From DATAWK01 sp036267255 (lineage in GTDB: Bacteria > Acidobacteriota > Terriglobia > Terriglobales > Acidobacteriaceae), in assembly GCA_036267255.1 (NCBI GenBank), contig DATAWK010000029.1, forward strand, positions 62,001 through 126,000: a DNA stretch of 64,000 nt, in the 5' to 3' direction. The position numbers were made by a program, and so were the translations under genes. Below, piece by piece: positions 34,525 through 44,585 of the stretch. A model generated the notes under the pieces. The model was given only the letters and a program-made list of their open reading frames with translations, made no database searches and was not told the origin of the DNA. Each line of letters starts with the position of its first letter. Position 1 is the first letter of the stretch.

Positions 34525-35721
34525 GTGAGCGCAGCGGACATGACAGCAACGGCGCATTCCCATTTGTCGGTGGACGGGCGTGTGCAGGTGGGCGAACGCG
34601 CGCCAGCGCAGGCTCCTGTTTCTTTTGATTCAACCAACAATTTGGCAGGCTTCGCCGGGAGCGCCCAGGCATTTCCTACCGGTCAGCAACAAGATGTGCG
34701 CCTGAGAGACAAGTTTGGGCGCGCCATCACGGATTTACGTATCTCCATCACAGATCGCTGCAACTATAAATGTGTCTATTGCCGAACGGGAAAAGAAGGC
34801 GCGCAATACGCCGACCTGCCGATTGCCGATTATTTGCGCATGGCACGCGTCTTTGTTTCGTTGGGAATAGAAAAAATTCGTTTGACTGGCGGAGAGCCGC
34901 TGCTGCGTAAAGGACTCGTTGGGATGGTGCAGGAGTTGTCTACGTTGCGTACGACGTTCGACGCCGAAGATAGACGCCTGACATCCGGTACGGGAAGACC
35001 GCTGGATATTGCACTGACTACCAATGGTCATTTACTGGAAGATCTGGCGCAACCTCTGAAGGATGCCGGGTTGCAGCGCATCACGGTGAGTATGGATGCG
35101 GTCGACAGCCAAAAATTTGCGCAGATTACGCGGGTAGCGGATGGCTATGAGCGAGTGCTGGCGGGCATTCGAGCGGCGAAACGCGCTGGACTGGAACCAG
35201 TGAAGATCAACTGCGTGCTGCTGCGTGGTTTTAATGAAGATCAGATTGTTGCCTTTGCAAAATTTTCGCGAGATGAAGGGGTCATCGTTCGGTTTATCGA
35301 GTTCATGCCGCTGGAGGAAGATCGCATGTGGACTCCCGAAGTAGTCGTGCGGCTGGAGGAGATTCTGGAGAAGTTGAACGGTTTTCGCCCGGTGGTTGCG
35401 CTACCGCCCAACGCATTGAGCGAAACGGCGCTTCGATACACCTTCGATGACGGGCTGGGCGAAATCGGCATCATTGCCCCGGTCTCGCATCCATTCTGCG
35501 GGCATTGCAGCCGTGTCCGGCTCACCTCCGACGGCAAGATTCGCACCTGTCTGTTTTCACAGTTCGATCATGATTTGTTTGGTGTGATGAAGCGGGGTGG
35601 AGACGACGAGGATTTGGCGGCAATGATCCGCCGAACGGTGGCACATAAGGAGGCGCGTCACCACATAGGCGAGCCGGATTTTCTGAAGCCCTCCCGAAGC
35701 ATGGTGCACATCGGGGGATAG
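34525..35721 (+). CDS. moaA: GTP 3',8-cyclase MoaA
   Basis: 398 residues from a GTG at 34525 with AAGGA at good spacing. It is a radical-SAM enzyme that starts molybdenum-cofactor synthesis from GTP. The SAM cluster is C79-x3-C83-x2-C86 (CNYKCVYC), and the second cluster uses FCGHCSRVRLT and RTCLF; the C-terminus ends in the conserved GG. The first 57 residues are low-complexity and not family-like. An in-frame GTG at 34696 would give a normal-length protein but has no good ribosome site. No other cofactor genes are in the window. Confidence 0.95.
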   Translation: MSAADMTATAHSHLSVDGRVQVGERAPAQAPVSFDSTNNLAGFAGSAQAFPTGQQQDVRLRDKFGRAITDLRISITDRCNYKCVYCRTGKEGAQYADLPIADYLRMARVFVSLGIEKIRLTGGEPLLRKGLVGMVQELSTLRTTFDAEDRRLTSGTGRPLDIALTTNGHLLEDLAQPLKDAGLQRITVSMDAVDSQKFAQITRVADGYERVLAGIRAAKRAGLEPVKINCVLLRGFNEDQIVAFAKFSRDEGVIVRFIEFMPLEEDRMWTPEVVVRLEEILEKLNGFRPVVALPPNALSETALRYTFDDGLGEIGIIAPVSHPFCGHCSRVRLTSDGKIRTCLFSQFDHDLFGVMKRGGDDEDLAAMIRRTVAHKEARHHIGEPDFLKPSRSMVHIGG

Positions 35722-35875
35722 AGGAGAAGCGGAAACATCGGTTGTGCCGCGCCCCTGCAAATGCGGGAACGCTCTATCGCTGCATCAAGAATCCAGGATA
35801 GCCAAGGCCTATCGGCTGCGGTACAGTACGGCTAGGTCGATTTCTAAGTAATTCTGCGTAAATTTGGGGACGAGA

Positions 35876-36952
35876 GTGACAACGCACATAAAATTTCCGG
35901 AGCCGCAGCAACATCGCGAACTGCAAGTGTTGCACGATGTTGCTCGCACTCTTACCTCATCCCTGGATTTGGAGCAGGTGCTGCGCACGATCATGCAGCA
36001 GATGGCGCAATTCTTCCATCCGGAAACATGGTCGTTATTGATGATTGACGATGCATCACAGGAGTTGTTTTATGCGGCGGGTGCCGACGGTGCTGTAGAA
36101 CAGCAACGCAACAAGCGGATACCCATGGGAGAAGGGATTCCCGGTTGGGTGGCACGGCATGGCGAACCCCTAATCATCACGAATCCGGAGACGGATCCGC
36201 GCTTTCAGGAAGTTCACTCCACCGGAAGTCGACCGGCAGAAACGGTTGTTTGCCTGCCGCTTCGGGCGCGTGCACGCACCCACGGCGTTATTGAACTGGT
36301 GAATTGCAAGTTGGATGCGATGCGGAATCAGGACATGTTCTTTCTGCACGCCATGTGTGACTATGCTGCGATTGCAATACAAAATGCGCGCGCTATGGAG
36401 CAAATCCAAAAGCTCACCATTACAGATGACTGCACAGGTTTGTATAACTCCCGGCATTTGTACGAAATGCTGGAAGCAGCTCTGGAACGCAGCAATCGTA
36501 AGCACCAGCCGGTAAGCCTGATTTTTCTTGATCTGGACCGGTTTAAGAAAGTGAATGACACGCACGGCCACCTGATGGGCAGCAAGCTGCTGGCTGAAGT
36601 CGGCAAGGTGATCCGCAATAACATCGGCCCTATGTGTACGGCATTCCGATACGGTGGCGACGAATTTGTGGTTCTTTTGCCGAATATGGGGAAGGAGTCC
36701 ACCGTTCGGACAGCGCAGCATTTGCTGGAGACATTGCATGGCACGCAGTTTCTGCAGGAGGCTGACCTGAACATTGGACTGGAAGCCAGTTTTGGCGTTG
36801 CCACAGCTCCGGACGATGGGCGTGGTCTCCATGAAATCATCCGCGCAGCGGATGCGGCCATGTACGGGGTGAAGAATTCCACACGAAACGCAGTTGGCGC
36901 GGCTGGCAGCGCCAAGATTACTTCAACCCTCCCTATCAACGCACAGCGTTGA
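35876..36952 (+). CDS. GAF-GGDEF diguanylate cyclase
   Basis: 358 residues from a GTG at 35876 with GGGGA upstream (a TTG at 35864 is possible). A GAF sensor domain (about 20-175) precedes a GGDEF domain (about 190-345) with the intact active site RYGGDEF, so synthesis of cyclic di-GMP is expected. The inhibitory RxxD site normally found a few residues before GGDEF is absent (GPMCTAF). There is no membrane segment, so the signal is cytoplasmic. Its 3' end overlaps the convergent gene by 17 bp. Confidence 0.92.
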   Translation: MTTHIKFPEPQQHRELQVLHDVARTLTSSLDLEQVLRTIMQQMAQFFHPETWSLLMIDDASQELFYAAGADGAVEQQRNKRIPMGEGIPGWVARHGEPLIITNPETDPRFQEVHSTGSRPAETVVCLPLRARARTHGVIELVNCKLDAMRNQDMFFLHAMCDYAAIAIQNARAMEQIQKLTITDDCTGLYNSRHLYEMLEAALERSNRKHQPVSLIFLDLDRFKKVNDTHGHLMGSKLLAEVGKVIRNNIGPMCTAFRYGGDEFVVLLPNMGKESTVRTAQHLLETLHGTQFLQEADLNIGLEASFGVATAPDDGRGLHEIIRAADAAMYGVKNSTRNAVGAAGSAKITSTLPINAQR

Positions 36953-37919
36953 TAGGCGTTTCTGCGCCGGCATTCTCCGGGGCTTCTGGATTGACACCGA
37001 AATCCCAAACATCGAGATTGATCTGATCTTTTGGCAGCAACTCAACCAGCGCGTATTCTCCGGGTGAAAGCGGCTGCTGCGGAGTTACCTTCATCCACTG
37101 GTTGCCGGGCATTACCTCTGTGTTTGCAGCGATGACTTGTTCCGTGTTCGATTGTTTCCCGGTCAGGCTCACCTTAAAGATCCCAACGATGCGCTCATCT
37201 CGTCGTTGATCCACGCGCACGATGGCATAGTGGCTGCCCGAAGAGCCACCCATATCGGAATCCTTATACGAACCTTGAGGCCCAGTTGGTACGGTGAGCG
37301 CATCCGGGTCGTTCTCGTAAGGCTTTCCGCCCCTGTTGCTTTCATCCAGCGCGACATAGATAACGGGTATCGTGGTGTGCATCTGTATCTTTGCGCTGTG
37401 GCCGGGAAGGTCGAGCGTTTGCCGTCCTCTGGACAGGGAATTGATGGCTACGTGCAACACATTGTGCGCTTTCTGTGCATTCAACTGGCCACTGTTTTGT
37501 TCCAGCTCTACTACTTCCGGCACGTTCTTATAGTGGTCCAGAATCCAGACACCATCACTGTCCGGCAGGTTGAGCCCCGGAGCAACGAGAGGCGTCCGTG
37601 CAACTTCTGCAGCACGGTCCGCGGCTTCATCCGCGTCAATTGCCGCCGCTTCGGCATCGGTATTATTCGGCTGCGTGTTATCGGAATGCGATTTATTCCA
37701 TTTTTCTGTGGCGTTCCAATCGACGAGGTTCTTGGGAACTTCCTCCCACTGGCCCCCACGTTCTGCGCTGATGTAACGCACCCGGTCCCCGCTAATTTCA
37801 TAACGGATGACAATTTGATAGGTACCGTCTTTTAGAATCAGGCGCTGGTTTTCCGCGAGTGCCGTGAGAGAAAGACATAGCAGCGCCGCGAATATCGTAA
37901 ACCTATAGAACGCACTCAT
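36936..37919 (-). CDS. Secreted protein of unknown function
   Basis: 327 residues from the ATG at 37919. A signal peptide (FTIFAALLCLSLTALA) is followed by QRLILKDGTYQIVIRYE, an acidic Asp/Ala-rich linker (about 85-115) and a beta-rich C-terminal half with DERIVGIFKVSLTGK and PLSPGEYALVELLPK. The pattern recurs in acidobacterial secreted proteins, but I know no role. The end overlaps the GGDEF gene tail-to-tail. Confidence 0.78.
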   Translation of the reverse strand: MSAFYRFTIFAALLCLSLTALAENQRLILKDGTYQIVIRYEISGDRVRYISAERGGQWEEVPKNLVDWNATEKWNKSHSDNTQPNNTDAEAAAIDADEAADRAAEVARTPLVAPGLNLPDSDGVWILDHYKNVPEVVELEQNSGQLNAQKAHNVLHVAINSLSRGRQTLDLPGHSAKIQMHTTIPVIYVALDESNRGGKPYENDPDALTVPTGPQGSYKDSDMGGSSGSHYAIVRVDQRRDERIVGIFKVSLTGKQSNTEQVIAANTEVMPGNQWMKVTPQQPLSPGEYALVELLPKDQINLDVWDFGVNPEAPENAGAETPINAVR

Positions 37920-37987
37920 AGTCCACATCTTAGGACGTTTCGGCGTATGGATTTGTCTTCATGCTAATATCATTTTTGATAGGCTAA

Positions 37988-38317
37988 ATGCAGCTTACAA
38001 AAAATATTACGGCGAGTAGCGACAGCAAACATCCATGGTTATCGCGATGGTTCGCTGTCCTGTGCGTTGGGCTGGTCGTTCTGTCCGCGTCGCTGCAAGT
38101 CTGCCACTTTCATGCGCCGGGCAATGAGGGCGGCCCTGACCATTGCTCCATTTGTATTGCGATTCACTCTGCTTTACCCACCACCGCCCATACGGTGCGT
38201 GCGGCCATGCAGGCCGCACCAGAATACATAGCTCCATCGGTAATTAGCCAATACCATCGCACCGCAGCCCTTCATTTACCCAGCCGCGCACCTCCTGTTG
38301 ACACTGTCCTCGCTTAA
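37988..38317 (+). CDS. Small membrane/exported protein with metal-binding motifs (DUF2946-like)
   Basis: 109 residues. One hydrophobic helix (about 22-40) leads into QVCHFHAPG and PDHCSICIAIHSALP, a Cys/His-rich stretch that resembles DUF2946-type proteins usually found beside metal transporters. It lies 42 bp upstream of a TonB-dependent receptor on the same strand, so a role in copper or other metal handling at the envelope is possible. Confidence 0.7.
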   Translation: MQLTKNITASSDSKHPWLSRWFAVLCVGLVVLSASLQVCHFHAPGNEGGPDHCSICIAIHSALPTTAHTVRAAMQAAPEYIAPSVISQYHRTAALHLPSRAPPVDTVLA

Positions 38318-38359
38318 ATCTGTTTCAAAAATTTAATGGACAACAACAGGGGGTAGTGT

Positions 38360-41041
38360 ATGCACTCGTCTCTACGGCGCGTTGTCGCCGTTGCACTTTT
38401 CTTTCTTTTTTCTTTGGGCGTTACAAAGTTAATGGCTCAATCGGAAGGAAATTCCGGCAGTCTCTCAGGTACAGTCATCGATCCAACAGGTGCCGTGATT
38501 CCCAGTGCGACCGTTTCCATCAGAAATCCTGTCAGCGAATATGCGCAGACAACGCAAACCGATTCCGCCGGCCATTATGCGTTTACCAATGTTCCATTTA
38601 ACCCGTATCACATGGTCATTTCTGCTCCGGGTTTTGCGTCTGCCGTGCAGGATGTCGATATTCGAGCTGTTGTACCTGTCGTGCTGAAAACGGCGCTGAA
38701 AGTGTCTACCTCCGCGACGACGGTGACGGTTACGGGCGGAGAAGACCTGATAGAAAAGGATTCCACCTTTCATACCGATGTGGATCGCAGCATGTTCAAG
38801 AAAGTTCCACTGGAAAGCCAATCCTCCTCCGTGAGTTCGCTGGTAACCCTTACCTCACCGGGTGTTGCGGCGGATTCGAACGGGCTTTTTCACGGACTTG
38901 GCGATCACGCATCGAATTCTTTTTCCGTGGATGGGCAGGCAATAACCGATCAGCAGAGTAAGGTTTTCTCCAATCAGATTCCCGCTGCATCGATCCAGTC
39001 TATCGAGGTCATTTCCGGCGCGCCGCCAGCAGAATATGGCGACAAGACGAGTTTGATTATTAAAGTGACGACTCGATCCGGCCAGGGAATCACAAAGCCT
39101 ACCGGTAGTATTCATACTTCTTACGGTTCGTTTGGGTCATCCAACACAGGTTTTGATGTCGCTTATGGTAAAGCCAATTGGGGAAATTTCATCGCCGGCA
39201 ATGGGCTGAACACAGGACGATTCCTGGATGGGCCGGAGTTTAAGGTGTTTCACGACAAAGGCAACGAAGAGAATGTCTTTGATCGCGTGGACTATCAACT
39301 TACGCCAGGGGATTCGATCCACGTAAATCTGCAATACACACGCTCCTGGTTTCAGACTCCGAACTCATACGACAACCTGAATGTGCACGACCAGTTCGGC
39401 AACCCGGTTGGCAATGCCGATCAGAAATCGAAGATTGAAACATTCAATATCGCACCGACGTATACGCGACTATTGAGTCAATATTCAGTGTTGAATTTTG
39501 GTGTCTACGTCCGGAAGGATGCATACAACTACTACCCCAGTAAGAATCCTCTTGCCGACCTTGGCCCTCCGAACCTGCAGAGCGAGTCAATCGGGCAAGA
39601 ACGCACGCTAACCAATGCGGGTTTCCACTCGGACATCTCCTATGTGAGAGGGATCAACAACATTAAGGCCGGCGCAATGTACGAACAGACATTCCTGAGA
39701 GAGAATGACAGCCTCGGAGTCGTGGATCCAACGCTCAATTCTCCGTGCCTGAATGCGGAGAATGAGCCGGTGAATGGGTTTACTGATCCATCGCAATGCG
39801 CTGCGGCTGGCTTGCAGGAGAATGTGGCTTCCAATCCAAACGCTACGACCCCATTTCTGCCTATATTAGTGCCGTATGATTTGACGCGCGGCGGTGGTCT
39901 TTATAGTTATTTTGGCCATACCGATGTGAAAGAACTAGCTCTTTATATTGAGGACCAGATCAAAACCGGCAATTGGCTCTTCAATCTGGGTATGCGTGGC
40001 GACCTGTACAACGGTTTGACTGTCGCCCGGCAGGCAGAGCCGCGACTTGGCACCGCGTATAGCATCAAGCCGACTAATACGGTTCTTCGTGCATCCTATG
40101 CGCGCACACTGGAAACACCGTTCAACGAAAACCTTGTACTGTCCAGCAGCGGATGCACGAATGCCGTGCTTGCTCCGCTTCTGCTCTGCACGCCCGGTGT
40201 ATCGGGAACGCTGCAGCCGGGTTTCCGCAACGAGTTCCATGCCGGTCTGGAACAGGCATTCAGCCGGTACTTTGTTTTGAGTGGCGACTACATCTGGAAG
40301 TACACGCACAACGCCTTCGATTTCAGCGTGCTGGGCGATACTCCCATCACCTTCCCCATCGATTGGCACAACTCCAAGATCACTGGATTTGCACTGCGCG
40401 GCGATGTCCCCGTGGTCCACGGTGTTTCGGCCTACGTGGTGATGTCCTCAGTTGCCGCACGCTTCTTTCCGCCGCAGACCGCCGGAGCCGGGGCTACTGT
40501 GGGCCAGAATGGCCTGCCGTTCCGCATCGACCACGACGAAAAATTCAATCAGACGACCCACCTGCAATATCAATTTGGACAGAACGGTCCATGGTTCGGT
40601 TTCAACTGGCGATATGACAGCGGGCTGGTGGCCGGTTCTGTTCCTTTTGCAGTGAATACAACAACGCCTGTTGATCTAACAGGTCTGACAGCGGATCAGC
40701 AACAACAGGCGGGACTTGCATGTGGAAGCCAGTATGCGACGCTTTCCTCGCCGCTAACGACTTGTGCTCCTTCGCAATATCACTCAAGCCTGGTGTCGAT
40801 ACCGGCGCCGGGAACGGAGAATGATGATCATAACCCGCCAAGAATTGCTCCCCGCAGCTTGTTCGATGCTGTGGTTGGCGAGGACAATCTTTTTCACGGT
40901 GACCGGTACAGATGGAGCACTAGCTTTACAGCCGTCAATTTCACGAACAAGTATGCACTCTATAACTTCCTGTCCACCTTTAGCGGGACGCACTATGTAA
41001 CACCGCGTGCCTTCACGGGGGAAATAGGTTTTCACTTTTAG
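38360..41041 (+). CDS. Oar-like TonB-dependent outer-membrane receptor
   Basis: 893 residues. A signal peptide (VALFFLFSLGVTKLMAQ) is followed by a carboxypeptidase-regulatory-like beta-sandwich (about 32-115, LSGTVIDPTGAVIPSATVS), a plug (about 120-240, SVDGQAITDQQ and SIEVISGAPPAEYGDKTS) and a beta-barrel ending in the outer-membrane phenylalanine (GEIGFHF). This is the Oar-type layout abundant in Acidobacteria. The ligand is unknown; the preceding Cys/His protein hints at a metal complex. The hairpin at 41064-41111 may end the transcript. Confidence 0.93.
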   Translation: MHSSLRRVVAVALFFLFSLGVTKLMAQSEGNSGSLSGTVIDPTGAVIPSATVSIRNPVSEYAQTTQTDSAGHYAFTNVPFNPYHMVISAPGFASAVQDVDIRAVVPVVLKTALKVSTSATTVTVTGGEDLIEKDSTFHTDVDRSMFKKVPLESQSSSVSSLVTLTSPGVAADSNGLFHGLGDHASNSFSVDGQAITDQQSKVFSNQIPAASIQSIEVISGAPPAEYGDKTSLIIKVTTRSGQGITKPTGSIHTSYGSFGSSNTGFDVAYGKANWGNFIAGNGLNTGRFLDGPEFKVFHDKGNEENVFDRVDYQLTPGDSIHVNLQYTRSWFQTPNSYDNLNVHDQFGNPVGNADQKSKIETFNIAPTYTRLLSQYSVLNFGVYVRKDAYNYYPSKNPLADLGPPNLQSESIGQERTLTNAGFHSDISYVRGINNIKAGAMYEQTFLRENDSLGVVDPTLNSPCLNAENEPVNGFTDPSQCAAAGLQENVASNPNATTPFLPILVPYDLTRGGGLYSYFGHTDVKELALYIEDQIKTGNWLFNLGMRGDLYNGLTVARQAEPRLGTAYSIKPTNTVLRASYARTLETPFNENLVLSSSGCTNAVLAPLLLCTPGVSGTLQPGFRNEFHAGLEQAFSRYFVLSGDYIWKYTHNAFDFSVLGDTPITFPIDWHNSKITGFALRGDVPVVHGVSAYVVMSSVAARFFPPQTAGAGATVGQNGLPFRIDHDEKFNQTTHLQYQFGQNGPWFGFNWRYDSGLVAGSVPFAVNTTTPVDLTGLTADQQQQAGLACGSQYATLSSPLTTCAPSQYHSSLVSIPAPGTENDDHNPPRIAPRSLFDAVVGEDNLFHGDRYRWSTSFTAVNFTNKYALYNFLSTFSGTHYVTPRAFTGEIGFHF

Positions 41042-41063
41042 AGGGATGGGTACGTATATAACT

Positions 41064-41111
41064 CTGGCTCAATCCCAATATTTCCGTCGATCAGGAATGG
41101 GATTGAGCCAG
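41064..41111 (+). terminator. Long hairpin after the TonB receptor gene
   Basis: CTGGCTCAATCCCA (41064-41077) pairs perfectly with TGGGATTGAGCCAG (41098-41111), with TTCC/GGAA inside the loop. Only a weak TATTTT follows, so it may be a bidirectional terminator or an mRNA-stabilising element. Confidence 0.65.
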
Positions 41112-41337
41112 CCTATTTTGGGCTAAACAATGATGAGATAACCTGGTAATTTCAGCCCGCAAAATTGCAACTGTATGAATGGAATTCTGTAGGTGTGAAA
41201 CACCTGAAACACTGGAGAATTTTCGTCCCAGCCGAATTCCATGCGCCTTCTTATTCCCTTTCGATATTATGAAGCAGGATTCAAGCAATAGAGATGCTCT
41301 GATGGTCTTTTTACCAGCGCCTTTTTCAGGTGACTCA

Positions 41338-43716
41338 ATGAAATGTAGTCTTCGCAACTTATTTCTCTGCTCCTTGATTGGAATTTTTTTCGGAACGGTT
41401 ATCGCTACAACGGGTTGCGATGGAACATCGCCTAGCGTAAGCGCAACGCGGAATGTCAATACGCTCCCCAGTGTGCACGCAACGCCGCAATCTGTCACGA
41501 TTCATCCTGGCGACCAGAACGTTCCTATCACAATCAAGGCCGGTATCAATACGTACACAGGCCCGATCAATATCACGCTAGCCGGCTTGCCTTCCGGCAT
41601 CACGGTCTCCCCCTTGACACTGACGGCAGGTCAATCGGGCATACTCAAACTGAGTGCTTCGCTATCGGCGGACCAGGAAGCTTTTCCCGCGAGTGCCCCG
41701 CAAAATGCCAACAGTTCTACGAATGCCGTGACCGTTGTGGGAGCCGTTGGCTCTGCCCAGGTAACTTCAAAGATGACTTTGATCGTTTCCTTGAGCAATT
41801 CAGCGTATGCACCGAATTCGAGCAAAATCAATCTTCCGATCATGAACATTGATACAAACGGAACACCCGTCACGAGTACAGTGACACTCGTTCCCGGCAC
41901 CATCACCATCACGTCGGCAGATGGCCAGACATCGTATCTGCCGAATGGCAGCGATAGCGACAATACGGCTACCTTTCATGTCCATGGCAATACAACTTCC
42001 GTAATGCCCAAACGGCCTTATGAAATGAAATTGAATACGAGCCTGGACCTTCTCAGCACGATGGGGCTGAATTGCCCGTATGTCACCAGCTCCGGCAAGA
42101 CAACCTGCGATAAGAGCAAAACCTACGTTCTACTGGCGAATTATGATGATAAGACCTTTCTGCGCGATTGGGCTGCTTCAGCACTGGCCAACAATATCCC
42201 TATTGGCAACGGTTATCTGAATTCGCCTGCAGACTCACCGTCACCGAGTGGGACAAGCACATTGATGCCCTGGGCGCCACACTCGCTCTTTGTCGAGCTT
42301 TATCTGAATGGGGTGTACGAGGGTAATTATCAACTCATCGAAAAAGTGAATGTCGATAGTCATCGTATCAACATTAACGAACTCGCAGAAACAGATACCG
42401 ATCCGAGCAAAGTTACGGGCGGTTACCTGATGGAAATCGATCATCGTCAGGATGAGGCCTACGTTTTCACTACACCGCAAGGTGTACCAATCGGGCTGAC
42501 CGACCCGGATTTCTCTCCTGATCCAGAAGTTCCTGAGCAGACGGCTTATATTTCCAATTACATGACGACAGCGGAAAATGCTCTTTTTGCCAGTAACTTT
42601 ACCGATCCTACGTTGGGCTGGCGTGCGTATTTCGACGAAGCTTCTGCAGTGAATTTCTACATTGTCAACGACGTTATGGGAAACAACGATGGGGGGGCTT
42701 TCTACAGCAGCGACTACCTGTACAAAGACAAGAAGAATGCTTTGATCTATATGGGCGCGGTTTGGGACTTTGATATCAGTTCCGGAAATGACAACGAAAA
42801 TCCAATCGTCAATCCGACTGTTCCCTGGATGCAAATAAGAGCCATCTAGTATAAGCGCTGGTTTCAGGATCCGGGCTTCAAGGCAGATGTGGTTACGAAA
42901 TGGAATACGCTGAAAAACAATGGAGTCTTTACTACGTGGCTTGCTTCAATCAATCAGGAGGCAGCAACTCTGCAGCAATCTCAGGTAAACAATTTTGGCA
43001 GATGGCCCATGCTGGGTATCAAGGTCTGGCCGAATTCTATTGCTATTGGTAGCTATGACGGAGAAGTGTCGTATCTGACCAGCTGGCTCAACTTGCGTAT
43101 CGCGTATTTGGATTCGCAGTTCAATGGTAAAGCGCAGACTTCCACCACGTTGACTGTCCCAAGCGGGACCCTGCGCAATGGTTCTCCTGCCACACTTACG
43201 GCGCAGGTAACGGGTACAAACAATCCGAGCGGTACGGTTTCTTTTCTGTCCAATGGTGTATTGCTGGGAACAGGAACTTTGGACGGTACAGGCATGGCGA
43301 GCCTGACCACGTCCAGTTTGCCTGTGGGTAATAATGCTGCGCTGCAGGCAGTCTACAACGGGAACAGTACAGAGGGGCTTTCAGCATCTTCCATCACAGC
43401 TGTAGCCGTGGTGGGACCACTCGTGACCACCGAAACCAACCTCGATACCACCATCGCAACGATCGGTGTAGGCAAGTCTGCAAGCTTTACTGTCTCCGTG
43501 GTTGCTAATTCTGGTACAACGACCCCAACGGGAACAGTCACATTTGTTGCGAATGGGAAGATGTTAGGTTCGATCAGTTTATTCAACAGTGGTTCGGCAA
43601 TTTTTTCCACAACAAATTTGCCAACCGGCACCGTTTCTGTCAAGGCAATCTATGCCGGCGACAACTCCTGTCAGGGGTCGTCTTCCAATAAGGTAATGCT
43701 GAGCGTAACGACGTAA
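41338..43716 (+). pseudogene. CotH-family lipoprotein with Ig-like domains, interrupted by an in-frame amber codon
   Basis: A 793-codon frame interrupted by TAG at 42847-42849. The first part (503 residues) is a lipoprotein (lipobox ATTGC) with an N-terminal Ig-like region and the CotH kinase core: HGNTT...KRPYEMKLN, NGVYEGNYQLIEKV, GGYLMEID and VWDFDISSGN. After the stop the same frame continues with the CotH C-terminus (YKRWFQDPGFKADVV) and two Ig-like repeats (about 43140-43420 and 43435-43713). No ATG starts the second part sensibly. A single TGG-to-TAG change would explain it. CotH kinases phosphorylate protein substrates; here it would be cell-surface. It may be a pseudogene, a read-through gene or a base-call error. 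Confidence 0.8.
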
Positions 43717-43732
43717 TACTTTTCGACGAGCT

Positions 43733-44566
43733 CTAGTAATGCTTATAAGCGGGATTGAGCTTTGGCCGCGGCTTACCGTGGATGAAAGCGGCAACGTCGT
43801 AGGCATCCTGTGGAGATAGTGTTCCAGGATGGTTCTGAGGCATGTTGTGGAAGAGAAAAGCAGCCATCTTGTACGGGTCATTCATGCCTGCTCCGTCGTT
43901 GTACGACCCCGTTCCCCATACGGGTGGCAGTATTGGCGGAACCCCTGCGCCATTGCTGCCATGACAACCCGCGCACTGCTGCGCATAGACGGCCTCTCCG
44001 TGTTTCGGATTTCCTGCAAGCTCCGGTAGCTTGACAAAATCCTGTCCGGGATAAATTTCCCCTTTCTCGTCGTCTGGGGATAGCCACGTGATGTAGGCCA
44101 TCAACGCCTTCATTTCCTTGCTGTCTTTCTGCGGAGGAGAGCCGTTCTCGCTGCGTACGAAGCATTCCTGAATGCGCTCCTGCAAAGAGATCACATGACC
44201 GGCACGCTTGTTGAACATAGGAAAGAGGCCCGGTACATCGACCATGGGTGCGGCGTAAGCAGCTTTGCCACTCTGGATATGACAGTCGCTGCATGCCACA
44301 CGATTGCCGACGTTTGCAGATGCGTATTTCGGTGTCTCATCAAAGATTTGCTTGCCCAGGCGAATCGAATCACCCTCTGGAGTGTGGGGAATCCTTGCAG
44401 CTTCGGGTCGCGTCCATGCAGCCGGGTTCGCCGATGGTGTTGCTGCAGCCGGATGCGAGCGAGAGCAGCCGTCGAACAGACCTGTCAACCCAACCAAGCT
44501 GAGAAGCCCGAAGACAACGATAGTTTTGCCGGTTGCCATAGGATGCGATGGAGTCGATCGAATCAT
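43733..44566 (-). CDS. TsdA-like di-haem cytochrome c (thiosulfate dehydrogenase candidate)
   Basis: 277 residues from the ATG at 44566 (an ATG at 44596 is possible). A signal or lipoprotein leader (lipobox-like GLFDGC, C34) precedes two haem c motifs: C92-S-D-C-H96 and C198-A-G-C-H202. Between them, LQERIQECFVRSENG places C135 where TsdA has its unusual axial cysteine ligand, and the following DSKEMKALMAYITWLS is also TsdA-like. The family oxidises two thiosulfate to tetrathionate in the periplasm. SoxA-type or other di-haem cytochromes remain possible. It lies 19 bp after the binding-protein gene, at the end of the cbb3 oxidase series. Confidence 0.85.
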   Translation of the reverse strand: MIRSTPSHPMATGKTIVVFGLLSLVGLTGLFDGCSRSHPAAATPSANPAAWTRPEAARIPHTPEGDSIRLGKQIFDETPKYASANVGNRVACSDCHIQSGKAAYAAPMVDVPGLFPMFNKRAGHVISLQERIQECFVRSENGSPPQKDSKEMKALMAYITWLSPDDEKGEIYPGQDFVKLPELAGNPKHGEAVYAQQCAGCHGSNGAGVPPILPPVWGTGSYNDGAGMNDPYKMAAFLFHNMPQNHPGTLSPQDAYDVAAFIHGKPRPKLNPAYKHY

Positions 44567-44585
44567 GGTTGCAGTTTCATGTTTT

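Noticed and set aside
42889..43716. The part after the amber codon as an independent gene
   Set aside because: It starts in the middle of the CotH domain, shares the frame of the upstream part, and has no signal peptide or ribosome site.
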